Source: an uncultured Opitutales bacterium (GTDB taxonomy: Bacteria > Verrucomicrobiota > Verrucomicrobiia > Opitutales > Seribacteraceae). Taken from it: DNA of 64,000 nt. Positions 9,353-18,406 of the stretch are shown here, one piece after another. The stretch covers positions 62,001 to 126,000 of the forward strand of contig CALSMY010000008.1 of assembly GCA_943787575.1 (NCBI GenBank), read 5' to 3'. The notes under the pieces were generated by a model. That model had not been told where the DNA came from, did no database searches, and was given only the letters and a program-made list of their open reading frames with translations. How positions within the stretch are numbered: the stretch's first letter is position 1; every line of letters begins with the position of its first letter. Both the position numbers and the translations under genes were made by a program.

Positions 9353-10042
9353 TCAAACCTCGTTCAATCGTCCGCCGGATAAAAAAGTTTGCCGGTCCGT
9401 AGCTTGAGCAAAAGCAAGGTTGTGAGTAACGAGAATGAGGGAGGCACCCTCTTCTGAACAAGCATGGAGCAAAAGATCCATCACTTCTTCTCCAGTACGT
9501 TCATCAAGGTTACCGGTTGGTTCATCAGCAAGTAATACCTCAGGACGGTTAATCAAGGCACGGGCAATGGCTACCCGTTGCCTTTCCCCCCCCGATAATT
9601 TTCCCGGGATTTGAGATGATTTATTTCCTACGCCCATTTGTTCGAGCAGAAATTGTGCACGGTCTTCGATAGAGGGGTCAAACCTTCCGGTTATTCTTGC
9701 AGGCAAAGTAACATTTTCCAGCACATCGAGTTCAGGAACAAGGTAATATGCCTGGTAGACCACACCAAGGAAGGAAGCACGCTGGGCCACTTCTTCGCGG
9801 GATGCCGGTCGGTCGCACTGCATCAAACGGTGGTCCCAAGTTAATTCTCCACGATCTGCCTGTTCAATACGGGCAAGCAAATTGAGCAGAGTAGTTTTCC
9901 CACAACCAGATTCTCCCCGTATACTCAGGGAAGAAGATCGGGGCAAAGCAAGATCGATCTCTTTTAATACATACAAATCCTCGGCCCCTGTGCTAAAGGT
10001 CTTTGATAAATTCTTTGCCTGGAGCACCAATGAATTATTCAT
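9353..10042 (-). CDS. lolD: LolD-like lipoprotein-release ABC ATPase
   Basis: ATPase that powers extraction of outer-membrane lipoproteins from the inner membrane with a LolC/E permease. All ABC motifs are present in order: Walker [11 protein letters not shown]-loop [17 protein letters not shown], signature [15 protein letters not shown], Walker [13 protein letters not shown] and switch histidine LVTHN. The length (229 residues) is typical of the LolD/MacB-ATPase group. Its start overlaps the end of the permease gene by eight bases, which pairs the two. The MacB-like alternative is less likely because the permease has the LolC/E layout. Confidence 0.9.
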   Translation of the reverse strand: MNNSLVLQAKNLSKTFSTGAEDLYVLKEIDLALPRSSSLSIRGESGCGKTTLLNLLARIEQADRGELTWDHRLMQCDRPASREEVAQRASFLGVVYQAYYLVPELDVLENVTLPARITGRFDPSIEDRAQFLLEQMGVGNKSSQIPGKLSGGERQRVAIARALINRPEVLLADEPTGNLDERTGEEVMDLLLHACSEEGASLILVTHNLAFAQATDRQTFLSGGRLNEV

Positions 10043-11639
10043 TTCGCAAGGCGTCTGCCGGGTTCATACGAGATGCCCGCCAGGCGGGAATCAATCCGGC
10101 GAGGGTTGATACAAGGACCGCAAAGAGAGCAAAGGTAAGAAAAGTTGAAGCACTCTCAGGAGATTCCCAGGGATAAGGCACGCTAAGGCTATAAAAATCA
10201 TAAAACTGAGCGACTCCGCTTTTGCCTTCGTCCCCAGCGATACGCACCACAATGAAAGACATGATAGAATCCCTGTAGCGAATAAAGAGCAGAGCCAAAC
10301 CGCATCCAACAATCGCACCAAGCAAACCGATGAGAAATCCTTGTAGACAAAAGATCGACCCCACCGATCCGCGTGCACCTCCCATAGCCACCAACAGTCC
10401 AATCTCGCGAATTTTGCGGAGCACTGTGGTCATCAGAGCAATGGCAATGGCAAATGCAGCCACTAATCCGATGGGCACCATAATTAAAATCATTAAATAT
10501 TCTTCGAATTTTAAAAGATCAAAGAACCAGGCATTCTCAACAAACCAGGGAACAAAAGCCCAATTTACTGATCGTGGGAGTTGTAATTCTTCACAAAACC
10601 CATGCAGCGTTTCTTCATGGTTAGAAATTTTGGGGGAAAATTTCAAAAACATACCGTCACATAAACCAGTAGCATCACGAACATCTTCTAACAATCGATA
10701 GGACCCGATCATTGCCTCGGCGTGGAAACCCTGCCAAGGCACTTCAAAAATTCCCCCAATCCGTACCTCCTTTGGAGGAACCATTTCGTTGGCTTGGGCA
10801 CGCTGGATCATGACCGGTGAAAAAACTTCAATCGTAGAAGACCGGAAGGTCTGATAAGTCGACTCTGCCCCAATTTCTATATTTGTTCTATCGTTTAGTA
10901 CTTCAAAGACCGGAGTGCCAGGCCCGGCATAAAGTCTGCCCTTATCCGCCCGTAACTTTGCCTCAAACTCAAGACCCTTAGATTTAAGGTTCCATTCTTC
11001 GCCCCCCAAGTATTGCAATTTCCACTCGGCAGAGGGAACCTCCGACCCAAGTTCCAAAACCCGTACACCCACGAGATCGTCCTTTAAATCCTTGGATTTT
11101 CCCATACGCAGAATCGCACCCGGACGAACGCCCAATCGATTGGCGACATATTGGCTAACAAAGACAACATCATCTTCTAAGCTTTTACTCTGAGGGAAAG
11201 GAGTTACATCAATCGCATCATGAGCTTCCATTCTCATTTGTCCATTTTTGAGAAACTCGTCCAAGGGTAAGACAGAGGTTCCTGATGAAAGATCAATGCC
11301 AATAGATAAAGGGACGGAGTGATAATCGCCTTTTTGCACAAGCAAAGGGCCCTGCAGGTAAGGAGAGACAGCCAAGACTTCGGGTTTATTTAACAATTCT
11401 TTCTGCAGTTGTGGCCATTCTCGGGTTCGGCTTAACGGGATTGCCCGGGCATGCCCCTGTGCATCAATAATATCTTCTCGGAACTTGTGCTGAAAGCCCT
11501 TCATAAAAGCAACCACCACGATCATGACATTTACTCCCAGAGCTACTCCAATAATTGCAAGGAGTGAAAAAAAGGAGACCTTACGCTGGGTAGGAAACAA
11601 TTGTTTCCATGCAAGAAAGAGAGGCCAGGGAATTTTCAC
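10035..11639 (-). CDS. lolC: LolC/LolE-type ABC permease
   Basis: Inner-membrane permease for lipoprotein release. The layout is that of the FtsX/LolCE family: one N-terminal helix (VSFFSLLAIIGVALGVNVMI), a large periplasmic domain, then three C-terminal helices (LMILIMVPIGLVAAFAIAIA; GFLIGLLGAIVGCGLALLFI; FLTFALFAVLVSTLAGLIPA) ending in the coupling motif [14 protein letters not shown]. At 534 residues it is over 100 longer than E. coli LolC/E; the extra length lies in the periplasmic domain, between the signature start and about residue 380. Only one permease gene is present, so a homodimer (LolF-like) is likely. Confidence 0.87.
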   Translation of the reverse strand: MKIPWPLFLAWKQLFPTQRKVSFFSLLAIIGVALGVNVMIVVVAFMKGFQHKFREDIIDAQGHARAIPLSRTREWPQLQKELLNKPEVLAVSPYLQGPLLVQKGDYHSVPLSIGIDLSSGTSVLPLDEFLKNGQMRMEAHDAIDVTPFPQSKSLEDDVVFVSQYVANRLGVRPGAILRMGKSKDLKDDLVGVRVLELGSEVPSAEWKLQYLGGEEWNLKSKGLEFEAKLRADKGRLYAGPGTPVFEVLNDRTNIEIGAESTYQTFRSSTIEVFSPVMIQRAQANEMVPPKEVRIGGIFEVPWQGFHAEAMIGSYRLLEDVRDATGLCDGMFLKFSPKISNHEETLHGFCEELQLPRSVNWAFVPWFVENAWFFDLLKFEEYLMILIMVPIGLVAAFAIAIALMTTVLRKIREIGLLVAMGGARGSVGSIFCLQGFLIGLLGAIVGCGLALLFIRYRDSIMSFIVVRIAGDEGKSGVAQFYDFYSLSVPYPWESPESASTFLTFALFAVLVSTLAGLIPAWRASRMNPADALRNE

Positions 11640-11673
11640 GAACCTAAGGGCACTAAGAAAACAAATCCATCAT

Positions 11674-11958
11674 TCAGTCTTCCGGTGCAGACCTAGTAAA
11701 GTTGGAATCCAGGGGAATAAACTGAGTCAACTTTTCTGACCATTCACTTACGGTGTTCGGATCGATTTCAATTTCAGGTAGTGGATACTTCTCCTGAAAG
11801 AAGTGTATATACCCAGCATAAAGGACAAACACAGCCACCAAGAAAAGGGCAATTCTGAACAAACTCTTAAGGATTAAAAAAATCAAAAGAAATGCAAGCA
11901 AGGCTAACACCAAGCTAAACAACGGATTTGCCATAATCTGATTTACCACATCCTCCAT
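11674..11958 (-). CDS. Small two-helix membrane protein
   Basis: A 94-residue product that I do not recognise. It contains two adjacent hydrophobic helices (LFSLVLALLAFLLIFLILK and IALFLVAVFVLYAGYIHFF) followed by an acidic soluble tail. I prefer the ATG at 11958 over the upstream one at 12006, because the latter would overlap the upstream lipoprotein stop region closely and adds an unlikely polar leader. It lies within the leftward envelope run just before the Lol permease gene. Confidence 0.55.
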   Translation of the reverse strand: MEDVVNQIMANPLFSLVLALLAFLLIFLILKSLFRIALFLVAVFVLYAGYIHFFQEKYPLPEIEIDPNTVSEWSEKLTQFIPLDSNFTRSAPED

Positions 11959-12020
11959 GATTTTCAATTCTTGCGAAACTCTATGAATTGGACAATTAAA
12001 ATCCAACGGAATAGGCTAGG

Positions 12021-12530
12021 CTAGTCCAAGGAACCGCTAACAACTGGTCCTTCGGGAACCTGATAGCCCAAATCGATTATTTTTTTCCTTAAATCAAAAA
12101 GATCGCGCCTTAACAAATTTGCCCGAGCCTCTGCGGTTACAGTTGAGGAATGCAAGGATTCTAACTGAGCATTCCAGTGGGTCCGTTGATTTCCTCCAAT
12201 AAATCCTTCACCCGGAAGTTTCTTATCGAGGGATCCAAAGCGGGCCATTTCCGAAGCCAATTCAAGTTCTGCAGATCGGGCCGAGCAGGCGTATTTTTCT
12301 GCCTCCACTACTTGTAAGCGTAATTTCAACCACTCGGATTCAAGAACCAGAGATTTTTTCTTCCGTTGGTTTTCTTCAGCTTGCTGACTAATTTCAATAT
12401 ATGAGTTATCAGAAAAACCATCCGCCTTGGACGGATGATCGGAATCAATATTTGCAGTCCTGTTAAAAGAACAGGATGAAATTCCAATTAAGAAGAAAAA
12501 TAAACAAAAATTTGAGCCAGCAAGATCAGC
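12021..12530 (-). CDS. Putative lipoprotein downstream of ydbL, start unclear
   Basis: The frame encodes a hydrophobic leader with a lipobox (FFFLIGISSC; the cysteine codon is at 12471-12473), then a polar region and a long charged helical stretch that looks coiled-coil forming (EENQRKKKSL through AEARANLLRRDL). The first ATG in frame is at 12329, well after the leader, so a short call would miss the lipobox. No ATG, GTG or TTG precedes the leader in frame. The frame runs directly out of the TAG stop of ydbL, and a TTG lies one frame away at 12523. A single-base error or an unusual start could explain this. I do not recognise the family; position suggests work with YdbH/YnbE/YdbL. Confidence 0.5.
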   Translation of the reverse strand, partial: ADLAGSNFCLFFFLIGISSCSFNRTANIDSDHPSKADGFSDNSYIEISQQAEENQRKKKSLVLESEWLKLRLQVVEAEKYACSARSAELELASEMARFGSLDKKLPGEGFIGGNQRTHWNAQLESLHSSTVTAEARANLLRRDLFDLRKKIIDLGYQVPEGPVVSGSLD

Positions 12531-12887
12531 CTACTTTTGGATCCATTTACCAGATGTCTTTTTAAACCAATGTCCAGCCTTTGCCTTGGTAGCAATGCCT
12601 TCAAAAAACTTTTTGGCAACAGCAGAGGAATCTCCACCAGTCTTGGCGGCAAGGGCTTTGAATAATTCCCGGCGATCGTTATTTTCAGCTTTAACTAAGG
12701 CAATTACTGCTGAATTAGAAGAATTTCTCGAGTGGAGAAATCCATCCATACCCTCACCAATAGTACCTGCATCCTTTTGGGCAACCACATCGGAAAGGCG
12801 GGATTTCATACGATCTGAATAATCTCCCCATAAAGAAGGGGCAAGGAGTAGAAAGGTTAGTAAAAAAGGGAAAATGGCAGTCTTCAT
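12531..12887 (-). CDS. ydbL: YdbL-like periplasmic protein (DUF1318)
   Basis: A 118-residue exported protein with a signal peptide (AIFPFLLTFLLLAPSLWG). The mature part matches the DUF1318/YdbL family: KSRLSDVVAQKDAGTIGEGMDG followed by FLHSR and an ending with a repeated pattern of small helices (KFFEGIATKAKAGHWFKK). In E. coli YdbL is encoded with YdbH and YnbE and modulates their intermembrane bridge. The same three genes occur here in the same order, which strongly supports the assignment. It has been reported only as a modulator, so no enzymatic role is proposed. Confidence 0.8.
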   Translation of the reverse strand: MKTAIFPFLLTFLLLAPSLWGDYSDRMKSRLSDVVAQKDAGTIGEGMDGFLHSRNSSNSAVIALVKAENNDRRELFKALAAKTGGDSSAVAKKFFEGIATKAKAGHWFKKTSGKWIQK

Positions 12888-12899
12888 ATCAACGGATAC

Positions 12900-13061
12900 C
12901 TAGTTTGAGGATTCTTCTTCATACAAATCGTCAAGGAAACTATTCACTTCCTTCTCGATCTTGATGGTTATGTTGTGATCCAAGGTTATGTGGTGCTGTG
13001 TTTTAACAACTGTGCAGGAAAACAGGAGAAGAAAAACAGCAACGGATATTAGTCGAATCAT
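12900..13061 (-). CDS. ynbE: YnbE-like small outer-membrane lipoprotein
   Basis: A 53-residue lipoprotein too short for common ORF filters. It begins at an ATG, with a leader and lipobox (ISVAVFLLLFSC), then a short mature part whose core ITLDHNITIKIEKEVNSFL resembles the E. coli YnbE core (INMNVKIEHEI pattern). The acidic end is DDLYEEESSN. It sits between the YdbH-like gene and ydbL, as in E. coli. There YnbE is an outer-membrane lipoprotein that contacts the C-terminal end of YdbH to complete a lipid-transport bridge. The assignment rests on a visual pattern match plus synteny. Confidence 0.75.
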   Translation of the reverse strand: MIRLISVAVFLLLFSCTVVKTQHHITLDHNITIKIEKEVNSFLDDLYEEESSN

Positions 13062-13134
13062 ATGGTTCACAATTTGTTTGTAACTCTATCTCAAGGTCTC
13101 GGGCAATGAAGATTTTAAATGAAAACAAAAAAAG

Positions 13135-15397
13135 TTAGGGAGAAACCCCCCACTTCGACAAATCTGCTTGTTGCAACAAAGCATCCAGACCACCCATAAT
13201 TTTTGGTCTGTACTCAACACTTATGTCTTTACCATCAACTTCAGATTCACCACGAACATTCATCTCAACTACTCGTTCACCAGCATCGAGAAGTTTGAAC
13301 ATAATGTTCAATCCATTTAGGTTTAAATCCTCTAAGGCTCGTTCCAAAAGATACATATTTTTATACTCCGAACTCTCGTAATCCAACCCTTCAGTGAGCA
13401 TACCGTGGGTATTTAAAAATAACTTAGCTGTTTCAGACGAGTCCAATGACAAAGAACCCCCATAGAAGTCCCAACCTAAAGATGGATCATTTCTAATGGT
13501 AAGCACGCCGGACAAATTTCCTTCCATTCGGGCATCGAGATCTTCAAAGCAATTAATAATTTGTTGTGCTTCTAGCCCTTTCGCTAATGCCTTTAGTTCA
13601 AAATCTTCAAACCCTTCAATTAATTTAGTTTCTTCCAAAGCTAAAGTTCCTCCAAAAGCATGAATTTCTACCTCTTTAATGACTTTTTCCCCGCTAGGAA
13701 AGACCTCAAACTTAATTTGTCCACTCTCCAGCACTTGTTCTCCGGCATGAAGGTCGAACCTTATGCTTTGAGATCCATTAGTATCCAATGGGTCTAGGCT
13801 ATTAAATTTGATATTTCCCTGAATCTTTTTGAGGGAAAAATCTGAAAAATCGTCAAATCTTAGCTCAGCATCAAGAAAAGAAAGATCGAGGCGACCTTGA
13901 GAGGATTCTGGAAGTTCAATAATGAGATTAGCCGGACTCAACGAAAACTGAAAATCATTTGCCAGCATCTTTAATTCCGACAACTCAAACCGTTCCAGTG
14001 AATCGGATTTAAACTCAATCGAAAAATCATCAATTTTTTGATCTTCGCCTAAAAATATTTCATCGACTGAAAACCTCTGTTTGGCTGATAATTCAGGTAG
14101 TGAATCAAGGGCAATTTCTCCAGAGAATCGAATATCTTGAAGGTTTAGTCCAAGGGTGGGCACAGATCCATTCCCCTTGCGTAATTCGATTTGGAAACGA
14201 TCTTCCCCCAACCATTCGATGTCAATTTCACCATCATACAAGTTGTACATTCCCTCTTCTAAATGAAGAGAGGAAAACCGAAGGGAGGCTTTACGTACTC
14301 CTAAAAACTCTCCCATTTCATTCTCGGCAAACTCAATTCCATCGACCACTAACCCGAACAACTCAGCCTGGGGCAAGACGCCCTGTGTGCGTAGTCTCTG
14401 AACCCTTACACTTAAATTAGGTTGGCCCTCCTCTATGGAACCGGCAAGTTTCAAGCCCCGAATTTCTAAATTCTCTCCCCAATTTAAATTGGCATAAAAA
14501 TTTGCTTCGGTTCTTCCGGAATTACGCGGGGTGACAAAGAGAATGGCTTGCGGAATCTGAAAAGTTAACCCCATCGCCCTGCAAATAAGTTCGGTGGCAT
14601 TTAATTCGAGAAATTGATCCATAATCCCATCATCTTCGAGACGACCAGTCCACCTTGCCTTGGCCACACCCTTTTCGATCTCCAACCACTTTTCGAAATT
14701 TATAGAATTTTCTTCATCAAAGAGTTCCGAGACAGTTTTCACTGACTTGAACATTGTCGAGAGGTCAGAGAATTGCAGAGATGCACCGAGAAAAAGATCG
14801 CTCCCTTCCTGTACCAAAGTCAAATCTCCCTGCCAAGGTAAGCCTGTCAAGTTGCCATCCATTCTCAACTGAGCTAATCCGGGATGAAAATCTCCCTCAA
14901 TATCCCATTGCGAGCGGGCAGTTGTATCGACGCGATTAAGGGAAATATCAAGATCCCGAAATCGTAAATGTTGGACCGGTGGACTGTTTAGAAGTTCGTC
15001 AACTTGAATCTGTAGCTCATTGGAGTCTTGGCTGGCATGTTCAATTCCCTCGAGTCTCTCAAGCAGGGCGTCAAGATCGATTTCAACAGAGGGTGAGGTT
15101 AGAGAAACTGCCCGCAAATGACCTTGAGCCAGTTGGGTTGGATCATAACGTAAATCAAGCTGCTGCAGGGAAAAATTACCAACTGTGAAATCAGACTCAA
15201 GCCCCGAAACCCCGGAACCCCAAGGAGTAATTTCATCAATAATTATTGAATGAAGATTAAATCCGGAATCACGGGCAAATTTGCGAAACCCACTTTCTAA
15301 AAAGCTTGGCAGAGCTCGTCCAGATGAAGACCAAAGAACCGGATAGGATTAAACTAACCCACAAGAATAGCTTTAGCTTTGATAGCTTCTTTTTCAT
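13135..15397 (-). CDS. ydbH: YdbH-like AsmA-family intermembrane bridge protein (frameshifted near 15330)
   Basis: Large exported beta-rich protein of the YdbH/TamB/YhdP (AsmA-like) type, which spans the periplasm and is thought to carry phospholipid to the outer membrane. The long frame starts at 15117 but is open well upstream with a good N-terminal sequence (LPSFLESGFRKFARDSGF). The true start is probably the ATG at 15397, giving MKKKLSK and one membrane anchor (LFLWVSLILSGSLVFIW), in another frame. One extra base around 15319-15340 would join them into about 753 residues. The remainder shows repeated amphipathic strands and the DUF2993-like C-terminal region (RALEDLNLNGLNIMF, KDISVEYRP). 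It lies 83 bases after uvrC. Confidence 0.75.
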
Positions 15398-15480
15398 GCA
15401 AAAGTACTTAGCTTGTTGACATCTCAATAATAGGAAAGCTCAAAAGAACATCTTATAAATGAATCTGTCCGCAATGACAT

Positions 15481-16965
15481 TTAATTAGGTTTACGATGAA
15501 GAAAACTATGTAGTCGTTCGGCTAGTTTAGGGCCAATTCCTTCTACCCCTTCCAATTCCTCTATTTTTGCTCTCTTCAATGCATCCAATGAACCAAAATG
15601 CTGAAGCAAGGCGGCACGCTTAATTTTACCTAAGCCCGAAAAGTCATCCAAAATAGACTCTCGAATTTTCTTGCTGCGTAAATCCGCATTGAATTGGTTA
15701 GCAAATCGATGAGCCTCGTCTCTCAAACGCTGAAGCAATCGAAGAGCAGGATCTCTGTGCGGTAATTTTAATTCGCTCCGATCATCAGCAAAAACAATAG
15801 TTTCTTCTTTCTTGGCCAACCCGATCAGGGGTGGAACCGCTACTGAAAGCTGATTAAAAGCATACAAAGCTGCCCCAACCTGCCCGGCTCCCCCATCGAT
15901 AACCACCAGATCAGGCATCGGCTTTCCTTCGTCTCGCAACCTACCGTATCGCCGGCCAACGACTTCTTCCATGGAAGCAAAATCATCATTACCCATGCCA
16001 CCACGCACCTTGAACCTACGATAACTCCTACGATCTGGCTTGCCGTTTATAAAACGAACCATCGAAGCGACCACAAAAGTACCTGATACATGGGAGACAT
16101 CAAAGCATTCAATAACCGCCGGAAGATTGGGTAAGGCCAAAACATCCCCAAGAGATTTGATTCCCTCCTGCTCTAAATCATCTCCCTTTGGCCAATGCCT
16201 AACAAATCTACGAGTTTTGCGTATCGTCTTAGCCAAAGCTTCGCTAAGGTCTCGCAAATGAGCAGCTCTTTCAAAATCCATTGCTTCAGCACACTTGGTC
16301 ATCTCTTCGCGTAATTCTTTAAGTAATTCTTTTGTTCTACCCTCGAGGAATGAACAAGCCCGGTCCACTCGCTCTCGATATTCATCAAGAGTGGTTTCAT
16401 TATGCCCGGCAAAAATCTCTGCTCTTGCATCATGGTACAATCGAACTCGATCGCCTGAAAGAACTTCCGGCTTGGCGTCGGCTAAAAGAATGCCAAACCT
16501 TTTGCGCATCTCGGCCAAGGTTGCACGAAGCATTCCGGCCTGAGCAAAAGGTCCGTAATAATGGGAGCCATCCTCCTTTCGATTTCGACACAAACGAAAG
16601 CGAGGAAGCTTGTTTTGGAGATCCACTTGCACGAGCAGAAATTGTTTATCATCTGTAAAGTCGGTGTTATATCGTGGCTTATACTGCTTGATCAATTTAC
16701 CTTCCAATAAAAGAGCTTCGGTCTCGTTTCGGGTTTGATGAACTGATATCTCCCGTACCATCTCGACCATTGCTGCAATTTTGGGCTGTGCTCGAATAAA
16801 TCTACGGGAGCCTTGAAAATAGCTCGAAACCCGACGCTTTAAATTCTTCGCCTTGCCCACATAAATGACTTGGCCCAAACGATCCTTCATCAGGTAAACA
16901 CCCGATGTTTGTGGCAACGATCTAACGATCTTGCTAAGTTCATTTCGCTCATTTTGCATTGGCAA
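15481..16965 (-). CDS. uvrC: Excinuclease ABC subunit C, short form lacking the cysteine motif
   Basis: Makes the dual incisions of nucleotide excision repair. Domains in order: GIY-YIG nuclease (TSGVYLMKD, VIYVGKAKNLKRRVSSYF), UVR UvrB-contact motif (KCAEAMDFERAAHLRDL), RNase H-like 3' incision domain (IECFDVSHVSGT, LVVIDGGAGQV) and two helix-hairpin-helix motifs at the end (LDDFSGLGKIKRAALL, LEGVEGIGPKLAERL). At 494 residues it is over 100 shorter than E. coli UvrC. The segment that normally holds the four cysteines for a 4Fe-4S cluster is replaced by a cysteine-free stretch (RVRLYHDARAEIF). The gene diverges from cinA across 82 bases. Confidence 0.93.
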   Translation of the reverse strand: MPMQNERNELSKIVRSLPQTSGVYLMKDRLGQVIYVGKAKNLKRRVSSYFQGSRRFIRAQPKIAAMVEMVREISVHQTRNETEALLLEGKLIKQYKPRYNTDFTDDKQFLLVQVDLQNKLPRFRLCRNRKEDGSHYYGPFAQAGMLRATLAEMRKRFGILLADAKPEVLSGDRVRLYHDARAEIFAGHNETTLDEYRERVDRACSFLEGRTKELLKELREEMTKCAEAMDFERAAHLRDLSEALAKTIRKTRRFVRHWPKGDDLEQEGIKSLGDVLALPNLPAVIECFDVSHVSGTFVVASMVRFINGKPDRRSYRRFKVRGGMGNDDFASMEEVVGRRYGRLRDEGKPMPDLVVIDGGAGQVGAALYAFNQLSVAVPPLIGLAKKEETIVFADDRSELKLPHRDPALRLLQRLRDEAHRFANQFNADLRSKKIRESILDDFSGLGKIKRAALLQHFGSLDALKRAKIEELEGVEGIGPKLAERLHSFLHRKPN

Positions 16966-17047
16966 TATGAAGAATTCATCGTAGCTTAGGACTTTGCAAG
17001 ACTACTTCCATACCCTGCGCCCCCAAAATTAAACGCCCCTATTTGAC

Positions 17048-18346
17048 ATGAGCTCCACCATTCGCGTAGAAACCATTACATTGGGAGACGAACTCCTGTT
17101 AGGAATTCGTGAGAATTCTCATCTCACCTACCTCGGAACTCAACTAGCTCATCATGGTATTGAACCCGCCGCAAATTTGGTCATTCGGGATAATCCAGAT
17201 GATATCAAAGGCTTTTTTTCCGAAGCCTGGAAACGTTCTGACTTAGTTATTACTACAGGCGGTCTGGGCCCGACAACAGATGACCTTACCCGTGAATCTA
17301 TTGCTGAAGCTCTTGGAGAAGAACTAATTTACGATGCCGAAGTCGAACAATCGATTCGCCAGCGCTTTCTGCAATTGGAAAGAAAAATGCCTGAAATTAA
17401 TCTACGGCAGTGCCATCGTCCCAAGAATGCGGAAATCCTTAGAAATCCATACGGAACCGCACCCGGACTTTTTTTACAAAAGGAAGGTAAGATTCTAGTA
17501 ATGTTACCGGGTCCTGCCCGTGAAATGCACCCCATGTTTGAGGAACAGGTAATTCCCAGGCTACAAGCTGCTGGAGTTTTTCCCGAGATCGATTGTTATT
17601 TACAACTACGAACAGCTGGAATTGGAGAATCCGATCTCGCAGAAAAAGTTGGTCCGATATTGGCAGACATCCCAGGTATTGTTATTGGTTATTGTGCCCA
17701 CGCCGGGCTTGTCGACTTAAGGCTAAGTTCATTGGATTCTGATCTCCTTGATGAGGAAAAACTCATTAAGATTGGCGATCAGTGTCGGGAAGAAATTGGG
17801 GAGGATTTTGTCTGCTTTGGAGATCGTTCATTGGCAGAGGTCATATTTCGTGAACTGCGATCCCTGAACCAAACCCTAGCAGTTGCAGAGTCCTGTACTG
17901 GTGGATTGCTCTCGGCCAGTTTTACGGAAATTCCTGGCATCTCAAAAGTTTTTCATGGTGGAGCGGTTTGCTACCACAATGACGCCAAGGTACAAATACT
18001 TGAGGTTCCGGAAATTATGCTTGAACAGCACGGTGCAGTCAGTGAAGAAATCGCCATTGCCATGGCAACCTCCGCTTGTGAAAAATTTGGTACCGATTAC
18101 GGACTTAGTATAACCGGATTTGCCGGGCCCACCGGAGGTACGCAAATTATGCCCATTGGATCCATTTATCTTGGATATGCATCTCCCTTGGGAGTTTGGG
18201 CAAAAAAAATCAACTTGAGAGGCGACCGAGCTTCCAATCGTCGCCGAGCTACTTCAGCCGCTTTGGATTGGATGAGAAGAAAATTGCGAAAATATAAAAT
18301 CGAGGAAGTATTTGCCGCAGCAGAAGCTGGAAATATTGAATTGTAA
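17048..18346 (+). CDS. cinA: CinA-family nicotinamide mononucleotide deamidase / ADP-ribose pyrophosphatase
   Basis: Two-domain protein of NAD salvage. The N-terminal MoCF-like domain (ITLGDELLLGIREN, TTGGLGPTTDDLTRE) corresponds to COG1058 and hydrolyses ADP-ribose in characterised members. The C-terminal domain (VAESCTGGLLSASFTEIPG, SITGFAGPTGG) is the NMN amidohydrolase PncC. Full length at 432 residues. It is followed by holA after 60 bases on the same strand and diverges from uvrC. No recA is present here, so a competence role is not implied. Confidence 0.93.
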   Translation: MSSTIRVETITLGDELLLGIRENSHLTYLGTQLAHHGIEPAANLVIRDNPDDIKGFFSEAWKRSDLVITTGGLGPTTDDLTRESIAEALGEELIYDAEVEQSIRQRFLQLERKMPEINLRQCHRPKNAEILRNPYGTAPGLFLQKEGKILVMLPGPAREMHPMFEEQVIPRLQAAGVFPEIDCYLQLRTAGIGESDLAEKVGPILADIPGIVIGYCAHAGLVDLRLSSLDSDLLDEEKLIKIGDQCREEIGEDFVCFGDRSLAEVIFRELRSLNQTLAVAESCTGGLLSASFTEIPGISKVFHGGAVCYHNDAKVQILEVPEIMLEQHGAVSEEIAIAMATSACEKFGTDYGLSITGFAGPTGGTQIMPIGSIYLGYASPLGVWAKKINLRGDRASNRRRATSAALDWMRRKLRKYKIEEVFAAAEAGNIEL

Positions 18347-18406
18347 TCGTTCAACCGCCAAGTCTTCAGGCTTTTCTGCCCCTATCCTTTTCCCCTTTAA
18401 TTTATT

